Shown piece after piece: positions 9,329 through 19,898 of a stretch of DNA of 27,046 bases. The stretch is from Pelargonium nanum (Eukaryota; Streptophyta; Magnoliopsida; Geraniales; Geraniaceae). Each line of letters begins with the position of its first letter. Position 1 is the stretch's first letter. The notes under the pieces were generated by a model that was given only the letters and a program-made list of their open reading frames with translations, had not been told where the DNA came from and searched no databases. Location of the stretch: NCBI GenBank assembly GCA_036897485.1, contig JAYMTF010001034.1, positions 1-27,046 of the forward strand, written 5' to 3'. The translations under genes and the position numbers were made by a program.

Positions 9329-12300
9329 ATGGAAGGAAACGGAGGTGTTTCAATTATTGGATATCAAAATCAATCTGTGCCAGACGCACGATCCGGTCGT
9401 GAATCACCGGCTTACAGTTCCAGCGTTTTTTTGGATAATGTTGGACGAGTCGTTCTCACGCATAATTCAGATGGATTATCTTGGAGATTGGTTGAACCCA
9501 TTGATAAGGTTAGCAATTTATTGGATTGGTTTTTGGTGGAATATGTTTATCATGATTTTCAATACCAGATTGAAATTTCTCTGAATCTGTACATTTCACA
9601 TTGTGTATTCATGTGAAAATGAGAAAAATGGTTGGTAGGCTGTTTATGGTTTTGTTGAGTTGGGTTCGATACAAAGTTGATTGTGAGGTTTTAGTTGGTT
9701 TCTGCTTAAAACATGTTGATTGTGAGGTTTTGTTGAGTTGGGTTCGGAAAGTTTTATCTTTTTCTTATCCATGTATGACCAAGGCAACAATTTTGAATTG
9801 TCACCCTCTCTCTACACACATTTACATATATATATATACTCACATATAGAACTTCATGATGCATTACTGTTTGTATATATGGTTTTGTCCCAAGAGTTTT
9901 GTGTTATCTGTAAACTAGTTAGGTTGATCAATTAGTACTACTAATAACTTGTTATGGTCTTTTTCCGGGTACTGGACAGGCCAGAACAATTTGTTTGGGC
10001 ATCAAGCTTCCTCCTAAAGTTCCCAGCGTGATCAAATTCTCTGATGTATATGCTGTGGAGTCCATCAACTACGGTTCAATCAATGAATTAAATATTCCAA
10101 ATGCTGGAAGATGCTTGTTGGGTCGTGAGGTTTACGAATCTGAGGTTTATTCTCATACCTGTTTTTAGCTGTGCTTTTTAATCCCTCACATGTACAATTT
10201 ATTTATGGAGACAAATATTTGTCTATCCTTATGCAGATGCATCGCTTTACAGTTCACAGCTTCCAAAGGTCCAAGAGTCAGCCTTGTCTTTGGATCCCTG
10301 CTGTTTACACTTTTGGTCACAAAGATTTGCAGACATGCCAGATGTGGGTCAATCGAATTAATGATTCATTAAAAATGGAAGTAGGAAGACCAAAGAATCT
10401 TCTGGTGTGTTGTGTAACTGGATGAATCATTCTTTTGGATTTATTTTTTCTATGTCTCAGTCAATGATAATGGACATCAAGTTGTAGTAAAATCTTTTCA
10501 GATATGATTTTTGATTGATAGGTTCTTGTTCATCCAATGAGTGGGAAAGGAACTGGCCGTAGAACCTGGGAAAGTGTAGCTCCTGTATTCTTGCGTGCTA
10601 AAGTAAAAACAAAGGTAAAATTTTAGCATGACATTTTGAAAGTGAAGGATTTTGTTTGTGATGTTTAGTTCCAGAAACCCTCTCTAAAACTTCTTTAACC
10701 CCTTTTTGTGTTGTAATTCTACAACACAACAGATTTGCGCATACCAGTACCTAGAAGTACCTGTACCCAGTAAGTACCTGATATCGATAGGTCCATCTCC
10801 TAGGAGTACCTGTGTTTCATAGTCAGGATGTCTACTGTGAGATGTGTGGTTAGCAATTTAAATCCTTTAGTGACTATATTTCCGAAGTTTCAGAGTTTTA
10901 ACTTTAGTTACTTTTGTGACTATTTTACAATATATGGAATATTTTCTGTAGCGAGCTTCACTCTATAATCATTTGACTATAATGATTCAGAAATAGTTCA
11001 TTGTTCAAATGGAAGGTTGAAACCATGTGTGAAGCCAATCTTGAGAAGTATGACTATAAGCCAAAACATGATAAGAATTTGGAACTTCTAACTCAAAAGA
11101 AGTTTGTACCTACCATTAAAATCTCAACTCTAATGATATTTCCAGGTCAATTATATAGCTGTAATTCTTGGCTTTTCTTACATTTTGACTGGAAATAATG
11201 TTCAAAGTTCTCCATTTTGCAACCTTGAAGTCATAAAAGTTATCCATAGTGTGGTACGATTCTCTTTGTTTTCCTGGTTTTGCCCTCCAATGCCCATGAC
11301 TATGGGTGCTAGTAGAATACCTGTTTTTGGAGCATAAGAGTTATGTGCCGAAGTTTTAATGCTTCCAAATCTAAAGTCAATTATCACATGATTTTATCTC
11401 ATATATATGCTCTTGGTTTGTGAATATGTACGTTGTGGAAATCAAGAGCAGTAAAATCAAATTTGAAATGTCTAGAGCGAGCGTTATTATCGAAATACAT
11501 GCAAAAGTAATCAGTACTGTAAATCTAATAGATGCTTCTGACTCTACTAGGTTATTGTGACTGAGAGGGCAGGACATGCCTTTGATGTTATGGCGTCTAT
11601 TACAACCACGGAGCTTCGATCATATGACGGTGTTGTAGCTGTTGTACGTAATCACTCAACTTTATCTTTTTCATTCTCATAATCCTGATAAGTTTCAGGC
11701 TGTTCAGTGGCCAGTATTATAGTATCTCATGATTTGTCAAGCTACTGCTAGGGCTGCCTATCAACATGTTATATATCAGTGAGAGCTTTGTGCCTATGTC
11801 TATATGATGCTTCAGTCTGTAATTACGTACTGAAACTTAATGTTTAGGAATTTAACTGCCATATGTTCTTTTAAATGGTTGCATCAACTGTTTGGCTATG
11901 AGGTGTATAATTAGGTTTTTCTTTTTTCCTTTTCAACTTAAGGCATGTCTTGTAAAGATTTTAAAAGAGAAAAAAAGGACATATGACAATACGAGAATTA
12001 CACGGTCATAATTTTAGGTCGAATACAAGAACTTTTAATTGTAACTTTCCAACTGTTGCAAAAGATGAAAAAGAAAGTATAGCTGATTTTAAAGTATTGT
12101 GAGATAGTTTCTCAGTTATTTACCTCATTAATTGAAAGAAATGTTTGTGTGTACACATCCGTTCTTATAAATATGCGTGAACTTGTCTGAAGATTCCATG
12201 TATTGTTACTCCAAGTATTTGTTTTCTCATCATCTGAAACTGATTATGTAAACATAAGTATATTATTATTAATATCCATAAGGTCCTTATTCATGATTGC

Positions 12301-15300
12301 ATTTTACCCTTTTCTCCCATGGTAACTCTGTCTATATTTTTGCTTTTTATCGGGTTCAGTTATCTGCACTAATTTGTTTGTTCAGATATCTGAACTAATT
12401 TGTTTTCCCCCCAGTTTTCTACACAGTAATTTTCATTTCCAGCACATATCCCAATTTCTGGTTATTATCTGATTGATTTGATTCAGGGTGGTGATGGTTT
12501 CTTCAGTGAAATTCTTAATGGACTTCTTTTGTCAAGGCATAAAGCTCCTTATCCACCAGCCCCTGCCGATTTTATTCAATCAGTTTGTGATCCAAATGAA
12601 ATACATGCTGATACTTCTTATCAGACGGAAGACCAATCTCCTCTTCTCTCAAATTCAGAAAATGTTGATTCAGGTTGCTCAACTTTAAATTTGTAGTTTG
12701 CACTTTGCTCCTAATAAGTTGTTGACACACAAGGCGAGCTTTAGATTAAATTTGTAATTCTCAACTATGATTATGCTATGTTTAATTGGTTTAAACTTAC
12801 AGGAACTGGAGATGGTTCATGCAACTCAGGTTAGTTTATTTCATATCTGAAAGTAAGGTGGATTTCATTATTAATTTATGCTACACTCTAATAGTACCTG
12901 ATAACTTTTTATTCTATGTGACAACTCAACAGATCAGGATTCTGAGTTTCCCCTCTCCAGTGGGCAGTTTAGACTTGGACTCATTCCTTCAGGTTCAACT
13001 GATGCCATTGTGATTTGGTATTTTCTTGCATTATGTGATATTTGGCTCCTTTATCCCAAGGCTTGATGTTTCATTTATATGTTTGTTTCAATAGACTTTG
13101 ATCTGTGCACTTTTTGGATTGCATTATCTTTATCCTAAATCAATATGAGGTGTGCTCTTAGGGATTAGATTTTCTATGGAGTCTGCTTTTCTTTTTACAT
13201 CCTTCATGTGTATATGATCAATAGTTTGCATGTAGATATGTGGCTTGGTTTGGTTGTGAATTCATAATATTCTTCTTCTGGTAGTCGTGATCCAAAATAA
13301 AATATTTACCTTTTGTTTGAACTGTAACTATCCACTATATGAAAATAATCGAAATTTTCATATATGCCTAAAGGAAAATCAGAAAATGATAAAAGGCATA
13401 GAGCATTTATGTTCATTATTGGTGAAAACCTTTATCTGTTATGCCTGTGATTGCAAATAGGCATATATATCCAGCAGACTAAATCTGACTAAACCTTATC
13501 TTTTTAGTAGGGTTTAGCTTTCATCATCATACGTCGTTTATGTAATCTTTGTTTTTCTAATGTGGGACTTTTCATCACCACATCTATCAAATATTAAATT
13601 TAAGCTTAGTATGATAAGAAACCACAAGTTCATATGTTTTATTACATTTAAAATAAATTTAGTTAAAAGTGAATTGTGTCCTATATATATATTTTTTTGA
13701 AATGACGAATCGCTTGTTTGAATTGCCTTGCAAATCATGTTCCATGTCCAAATAGGTGCTTCATCGCTCTGATTTTGTTATATGCATATTTACAAACCAC
13801 CCAGGGTAACCCTCTAAAAGTTCTTACAGAATCCTGTGTATTTTTGTAAAATTCAAAATCTTGGAATTATTACGGGAAACAGCTTCATTTGAATGTGAAA
13901 GGACTTAGTTTTTTCTGGATGCCTCTTGTGCTTTTGGAACCATGATTTAGGGTTCAAAATCGAGGCTATGATTTATCGACTAGCTATTTTCTGTAGTAAT
14001 CGTGATCCATGAATTATGATATGAATGACCTTGTGTTTTTTGCTCGAATATCTATTACAAGTTGCTAATTTTTTTACGATACTATTTGTTTATCTAGTTA
14101 GTCACAGATATGTTAGTCTTTTTCAAGAAAGTTATGATACTGTTGAAATTAAATCAATGACTGAGATTGTAGTTGCTGTCACCATGTTTGATATTTCCTT
14201 GTATTGGACAAAAATTTTCTTGAAAATCTTTTCCTTTAGACTTCTTTCGGGCAAGAAGTGCAATTTTGTGGGCCTGCTGATTATATGTCATGGTCATTGG
14301 GATTGGGTTGTCCATTAAATTCTTGGGCTATAGATGCATTATCTATGTTTTACTGCAATTATAGATTCAGTCTTACTACTGGTCCAATAAGGATGAAAGG
14401 ATATGCTAGAATTATCTATGAATCTTTGCCCGGAAATGACAAAGTTGAAACTAGCAGTTTTTTCAAGTAATCAATCATGTTACACATCTCATACATTTAT
14501 CAGCTCTTATTTGTTTTTTCTGAAAGGAAGGTCCTATTTACTTGGTCATCTTTTTTTACTGAAGTACCAAACACGAAATCCACATAGTGAAATGTTTGTC
14601 TTCTTTATTTCAACATGCACATGATTGTAAATCATCTTTTTATCTAGTATTTAACTGAGAATTGTATTTTTTATAATAGTGTGCTGAATTTCTCTTTTCA
14701 GTACAACCGGAACTAGAGATCCTATGACATCAGCATTGCACATTGTCCTGGGTAAAAGAGTTTGTCTTGATATTGCTCACATTGTAAGATGGAAGGAAAC
14801 TGCTACTTCAAAGGTTGAACCTTGTGTACGCTATGCAGCTTCTTTTGCTGGGTAATTTCTTCTGACTACGGATGGTCTAATTCTACGAGACATTCCCTTT
14901 CAAATGTTTTAATAGTAGATGTAGTTTGTATTCACTTCAGGCAATCATACATTCCTGTTTGTATTATGTTCTTGACTTATCAGTACTTATAACTACTTCT
15001 AAGTTGACACTCTGATAAATCATTATAACTGTTTTGTCACTTTTTGTAAGTACTCAATCCTGTTTTGAAGTGTTGAAAATTATGTATTTTGATTTCCTAC
15101 TTCATGTTCAATCTGACTCTGGAATATCAAGGTTTTATGCATTTTCTCTGTGGAACTCATATTATTTTCTCCTTCAGTTATATGACTATATACTCCATGG
15201 TATTTCCACATTTCTTTTTATTGGACGGAAGCCTTTCTTGTGTTAGGAATTCTGACTTTATTATTTCTTGAAGTCTTGCTGAAATAGAGGCCAAGAGAAC

Positions 15301-16856
15301 CTAATTTATTATTTAGATTTCTGCAAGTTTGGTCAGTATGCATTGATATTTATGTGAGCCCTGCTCATCTTTTCATTGTGAGCAATCTTCCAGCATTTCT
15401 GATACTTCTTTATATATAGTAGCTTTTGTATCATGTTCAAATTTTAGGGAACACTTAGACTTCAAATACCCAAAATTTATGTGCTAAATCATAGTCAAAT
15501 GTAGTTGCTAGGTCTTAATTCATTTAATTTTTAAAGTTCCATCACTATGAAATATATGCAGCCACAATTACTGTTTTCCCAGGAATGTTCTTGTCTGATA
15601 TTGTCTGCTCAATGTTACCAGGTATGGATTTTATGGTGATGTCATCACAGAGAGTGAAAAACTCAGATGGATGGGCCCCAAACGTTATGATTATTCAGGA
15701 ACTAAAGTGTTTTTTAAACACAGGTATTCTTCTTAGTAGGCATATATTTTCTGCACAAGTCTCTAACTTGGAAGAACTTAGTTTCACGTGGCATTGGTAT
15801 TGAAGCTATTTATATCCATAAACTGATTGCCTTTTTCATAAAATGACTTGTCTTTTAATCTTGACTACAAGTTTGGGAGTTGGATGCTATGATTGGATGG
15901 ATATGGAGCTGCTTTCTGTATACATGTTATGCCTCCAACATCAATTATCTGAACTTGAAAATTGCAACTCTATATTTTATATTCAATGTATTTTGAAACT
16001 AATCTTCCCCTCACGGTCTTTTGGTGTTTTGCTCTTAAAATCAATATTAATTAGGATGATAAGTGATTTTATGATGATCCTTGTTTACTATGATGCAACT
16101 CCATTTTTAACTTACTGTCCTGTACAGAAGCTAAGGCTTCTTCTTAAGAATTAGTTATGCATACATATTACATGGCTTCTTTCATTACTCAATGCCATGA
16201 GGTTTGATGGGTCATGGGGCACACTTTATCAAAATGGTTTCTTTCTTCGTGTCTGATATATTTGTGGTTTACTTGCAGTTCGCTTCCTTACTCTGGGATA
16301 TAATTGTAGTTTATGATCTTTTGAAAATTTGGACATGCAAGCAGCATTTGCACATCTTTTATACTTTTTAAACGTTTATATTTGGATGGATATACAGGTC
16401 ATATGAGGCAGAAGTATCATATCTAGAAGTTGAATCCGAGAAGAAAAACACCACATGGGAGAAAGGCCATCTAGGTAGTAAGTTACAAGCCTTGTGGGGT
16501 CCAAAATCTGAAAAACAAATCTGCCGTGTGAACTGCGAAATTTGTAATACAAAGCCTGATCATGCTTCTGTGAGAGGTTGCCGACCAACACCTTATTCTC
16601 GCCCAGAAGAAACAAGGTGGTCAAAAACAAAAGGTCGTTTTCTTAGTGTTGGTGCTGCTGTGATTTCTAACCGAAATGAACGAGCACCTGATGGCCTAGT
16701 TGCTGATGCACACCTTTCAGATGGGTTTCTTCATCTCATATTGGTCAAAGACTGCTCTCATACTTTATATTTATGGTAATATGGGACCTTTCTCTCCTAC
16801 ATGCTGAATTATATACTCTTAAATATAATTTGAAGTCTATATGTCTGCTAAACGTT

Positions 16857-16894
<38 letters not shown>

Positions 16895-17578
16895 CAGTGA
16901 TAAATGATGGTCAAAAGTACTGTATGTTTCTGAGACTGTATATTGTTCATCTTTCTATTGTTTCATAGGAAGTCTAACTTGTTAAGAATTTGATGATGTA
17001 CGTGCCAAATGTACAGTACTTTTGACCGTTGCTTGATGATCCTCTTGACTTTTCGAGGTAGGTTTAGTTTTGAAGGGTTCTACATTTAGTTATAGTAATT
17101 TGAATCTGTACCAGGCATATGATAAAATCACAGAAATCCAAAATTGAATGCTTTATTGATTTTCTGTTGGGTACAACCTCTTTAATCAGACTATATTAAT
17201 ATGTTGGTCCCTCTGTTATGCGCAAGTCGTCCGAAAGCAAAAAGATATAAGCATATTATGTATGACTGAACACACCTGCAGGCACCTTACCCAACTTGCG
17301 ATGAAAGATGGAAATCCTTTGGATTTTGAGTTTGTGGAACATCATAAGGCATGTTTCTCACCTCTTTCATCTTCTGTTCCCAAGTAATGTTTTTTCGTTC
17401 TCTCTTCTTTTTGGCTGATTATTTCATACACCATGTACAGACCTCGGCATTTACATTTACTTCTTTGGGCAAAGAGAGTGTCTGGAATTTGGATGGCGAG
17501 CTCTTAAAAGCTCACAAACTCTCAGCTCAGGTATTCAGAGGCCTTATTAGCTTGTTCGCTTCGGGTCCCGAAGTTTAA
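9329..17578 (+). CDS. ACD5: Ceramide kinase (ACD5/CERK family), 13 exons
   Basis: Exons: 9329-9508, 9980-10144, 10237-10404, 10522-10614, 11551-11643, 12487-12673, 12803-12829, 12933-13017, 14702-14851, 15622-15723, 16398-16775, 17282-17348, 17441-17578. Phases agree throughout and the sum is 1833 bp, 610 residues, near the roughly 608 of Arabidopsis ACD5. The enzyme phosphorylates ceramide to ceramide-1-phosphate; loss in Arabidopsis causes ceramide build-up and spontaneous cell death. Residues 1-165 are the N-terminal (PH-like) part. The lipid-kinase (DAGK) fold starts near LVLVHPMSGKGTG (171-183) and holds VIVTERAGHAFD, the nucleotide-binding GGDGFFSEILNG (234-245) and IPSGSTDAI (322-330). 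CRVNCEIC (459-466) is the CxxxCxxC signature that separates ceramide kinases from sphingosine and diacylglycerol kinases. The protein ends LFASGPEV. ATG 9329 is the first in-frame Met. Intron 12 uses a GC donor; all others are GT-AG. No lesion is seen. Confidence 0.95.
10615..11550 (+). other. Intron 4 of the ceramide kinase gene
   Basis: A 936-bp GT-AG intron. It includes several copies of an agtacctg word between about 10750 and 10812 and is otherwise AT-rich. No gene inside. Confidence 0.7.
11644..12486 (+). other. Intron 5 of the ceramide kinase gene
   Basis: An 843-bp GT-AG intron with a T-rich end before the acceptor at 12485-12486. No coding or RNA feature is seen. Confidence 0.75.
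13018..14701 (+). other. Long intron 8 of the ceramide kinase gene
   Basis: At 1684 bp this is the longest intron of the gene. It splits the Cys codon after DAIVI. Most of it is AT-rich without features, apart from the coding-like segment at 14240-14472, listed separately. Confidence 0.8.
14240..14472 (+). other. Unidentified coding-like segment inside intron 8 (possible captured exon)
   Basis: Between a good acceptor (tcctttag, ending 14239) and a candidate donor (gtaatc at 14467) lies a stop-free frame reading TSFGQEVQFCGPADYMSWSL and onward to KGYARIIYESLPGND, with a stop at 14468-14470. Composition is balanced and protein-like (Trp, Cys, Gly, Pro), unlike the AT-rich intron around it. 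It is not part of any ceramide kinase I know, and I do not recognise the family. It could be a captured exon, a remnant of an inserted gene, or chance. Confidence 0.35.
16862..16892. repeat. (TA)n microsatellite in ceramide kinase intron 11
   Basis: About 15 TA units in a row directly before the inverted-repeat segment at 16893-17040. Confidence 0.95.
16893..17040. repeat. Inverted-repeat (MITE-like) segment in intron 11
   Basis: The 16-bp arm ggtcaaaagtactgta (16909-16924) recurs as its exact reverse complement at 17012-17027, about 87 bp apart, and the similarity continues weakly on both sides. A small foldback element near a TA tract is the likeliest explanation. No clear target-site duplication could be fixed. 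Confidence 0.5.
17349..17440 (+). other. GC-AG intron 12 of the ceramide kinase gene
   Basis: The exon ends CATCATAAG and the intron begins GCATGT, ending TACAG. This keeps the frame from EHHK to TSAFTF, as in the family. The nearest GT (17353-17354) would add four bases and shift the frame. AAG|GC with a conserved context is the known minor U2-type GC-AG class. Confidence 0.85.
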
Positions 17579-18315
17579 CAAACCTCTAGGCTGGGAAGAA
17601 TTATGGACATCGGTGATGCTTCCCGAGAGACATAGCTACATATGTAGACATCGAAATTCCCTTGGATATAGTGATAATCTGTTTTAGCCTGTGTGAGTTG
17701 TGATGGGGGATACAATATTGTAATTGTTAACATTTACTAGTACAAGAATGACTTAACTTAGTTTTCTGTAAACACAGGTTTACTGTACAATATTATTGAA
17801 GGAAAGCTTATTTTGATTTCATAAATTTTCTTGCATGATATTATTTTTGCGAGCATTTTGTCGTTATTTTTATTTCCAGTCAGCGTCGTTAAGTAACGAA
17901 AATTGCTTATTTATTGGGGCAAACAAAAACATGAAGAATGCATCTTCATGCCATTATTTGGAATTAAAGAGTAAACAGAATGTCAATATACAGGAATAGG
18001 AATAGGAATAGGAATAGGATGCTTTGCTGTAATCTGAAAGAGATGAGATGATGACTTGCATTTACCAAGTTTATGTTATTTGGATAAAAGCCATTGAGAA
18101 TTTTCCTTTGAGCCACCAAAAGTCATACATTTTCTTTCACTGTCATCTTTGTTGACTTAATTGGGCAACAACCACCTCCACCATGCTATTGCTATGCTAT
18201 GCTGCAAGTTTATTTTTCTTCTCATGGATATGAAATTTTAGTTTGAAAAGACATAACAGTCCAATAAAAAATTTCACTTCAATTTTCGGAACATTTATTC
18301 ATTAGACGTCACATA
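17579..18315 (+). other. 3' flank of the ceramide kinase gene
   Basis: 3' UTR and spacer. No strong AATAAA is seen in the first 300 bases; AT-rich near-upstream elements such as tacaatattgtaattg occur around 17711-17726. A short (GGAATA)n tandem repeat lies at 17993-18016. No further gene. Confidence 0.5.
17993..18019. repeat. (GGAATA)n tandem repeat
   Basis: Four perfect 6-bp units and part of a fifth, in the spacer after the ceramide kinase gene. Confidence 0.9.
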
Positions 18316-18550
18316 AAATAAATATTGTTTTTTTTTTTAAATTTTATATCATGGGGTTTCTGAGTGGATTCGCAAACTCGCGGTTGACACTTTTAACCCG
18401 TTTTACCACACTCAGACTAATTTCCGGGGTAAGTCATAGTTAAAGCTCATCCCTTTTCCTACGGGTGTGTTGAGCGGTGATCGAAAACAAACGCTCTTTC
18501 CACTCGCACAGCCTGTGTAGCCAACTGAACCTTAAGTAAATAAATATTGT
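18316..18550 (-). mobile_element. tRNA-derived SINE-like insertion with 13-bp target-site duplications
   Basis: The 13-mer aaataaatattgt occurs at 18316-18328 and 18538-18550 and brackets a 209-bp body that is clearly richer in GC than its surroundings. On the minus strand the body begins near 18537, has an A-box-like tgtgcgagtgg and about 15 bases later a B-box-like tttcgatcacc, and ends in an A-rich tail (plus-strand T run at 18328-18338). An internal RNA polymerase III promoter, an A tail and a TSD of this length are the hallmarks of a SINE mobilised by a LINE. Perfect duplications suggest a fairly young insertion. The family name is unknown to me. Confidence 0.8.
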
Positions 18551-19319
18551 GCTTGCTAACTGAGAATAGTTAAATCAGAACAAACAAATAATTGCACTTA
18601 TCAAATTTGACTACTACTATATATTATACATTCACTATAAATTAGTGTAACCGTTTTAAATATTATCTTTACCAAAGATATATGCCTTTAGGTTTCAATA
18701 TTGTGTTTATTGGAGCTATTTAATGCTTATTTTTACTTGTATTTTGTTTTCCTATTTCATTTATGACTAGGAATTTGGGTTGGTGTTGGACTTTTTGCAA
18801 CTTACGGGCTCCTAACACATTTGAGCTATTTTTATTCACTATAATTATTTAGAGGGAAATCAGTTGAAGATCACTATGAATTTATTTATGTGCGGACCCC
18901 AAAAGTTGTTAATTTGTTTTATCAACAACTTTCTTTGTTTATAAAACTCAGACTCCTAAATGGGTATTGGACCCTTTATTAAATATCAGTTTAATCACAA
19001 ATGGGTATATTTTATTTTGCGTGAACCATATTTATATGTTTCCGAGTGTTGAAAAAATAAATAGCCTCTGATCTGGTTTAGAAGTCACTAGGAACACAAT
19101 AACAAGTCCCTTCGAAAGCAACACAAAGAACCTTCAACACAGAGTTGTTTCTATTATTTAACACTATCATATTGCAATTTGAAATTCTGAATTTCTTTGA
19201 CCCAACAAAAAGAAGCTGACAAAAATCAAATTTTGACAAATGGGTTATTAATTACTTGTCTGCAATTCACATCATTTGCTTGCTTCTCCTCAACTGAACC
19301 ATCCTAAGCTTTTTAGAAG
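18551..19319 (+). promoter_or_regulatory. Upstream region of the UspA-kinase-U-box gene
   Basis: AT-rich, no gene. A TATA-rich stretch (tatatattataca) lies near 18618. A hairpin with arms aaagttgtt / aacaacttt spans about 18902-18932. Text around 18760-19000 has repeat-like wording. The transcription start is not visible; it probably lies in the pyrimidine-rich part near 19270-19300. Confidence 0.4.
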
Positions 19320-19370
19320 ATGAAGAAAATTATGGGTTTTGATGGAAGCTTGCAGTTTATGAGACTGTGA
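19320..19370 (+). other. Short upstream ORF in the likely leader exon
   Basis: A 16-residue frame (MKKIMGFDGSLQFMRL) ends 7 bases before a candidate splice donor (gtatgc at 19378). If the transcript starts upstream, this ORF would precede the main start and could limit translation. It exists in the sequence; its use is inference. Confidence 0.3.
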
Positions 19371-19377
19371 AAACCTG

Positions 19378-19864
19378 GTATGCTTCTTATTGCTTCTCAA
19401 TACATACATGTGTGCATAGCTTTCTGGGTTTTCAATATTGTAAAAAAATTTATGTGTTTTTGACTGAGGATCATTCCATGGGTTTTGGCTTTTACCTGGG
19501 GTTTTCACTTTTCAGGAATTAGACTGGCCAGAATTGGTTATTTTACTCCCACAAGCTCAAATTTTCACCTTTTTTTTAGTTAATTCTTCATCTTTTTGGT
19601 CCATGTAATTATTGTGCTTACTTCCTGGAATGGTTTTGTGTGTTTGTTTTGCAAATCAAATTCCAAGGGAATGAGGTTTCATTGACTTCACCAGTACTAT
19701 TGGATTTGATCATGTTAAAATTAATTAATGAAATATGTTAGTGACAAAACACCATTTGTTTCCTAATGATTTTATCAAGACTTGATGAGCTACAAACTGT
19801 GGCTAAGTTGTTTTGATTGCAAGGGCTAATTGTGCTGATATGTGATTTCATTTTGGTGATACAG
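19378..19864 (+). other. Probable intron in the 5' UTR of the UspA-kinase-U-box gene
   Basis: A donor-like CTG|GTATGC and an acceptor-like GATACAG would join a leader exon to the start-codon exon, leaving 34 bases before ATG 19899. The span is T-rich, as plant introns are, and encodes nothing obvious. Confidence 0.4.
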
Positions 19865-19898
19865 TGTATTTAGTGTAGCAGATAAGTGGCACGGACTA

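Noticed and set aside
9601..9935. Plus-strand frames of 82 and 65 codons
   Set aside because: They lie in intron 1 of the ceramide kinase gene and include a TA repeat.
13538..13738. 66-codon minus-strand frame in intron 8
   Set aside because: AT-rich, low-complexity, without motif or splice context.
9329..17578. Identification as sphingosine (long-chain base) kinase or diacylglycerol kinase
   Set aside because: The CxxxCxxC signature, the length and the whole exon text fit the ceramide kinase branch better.
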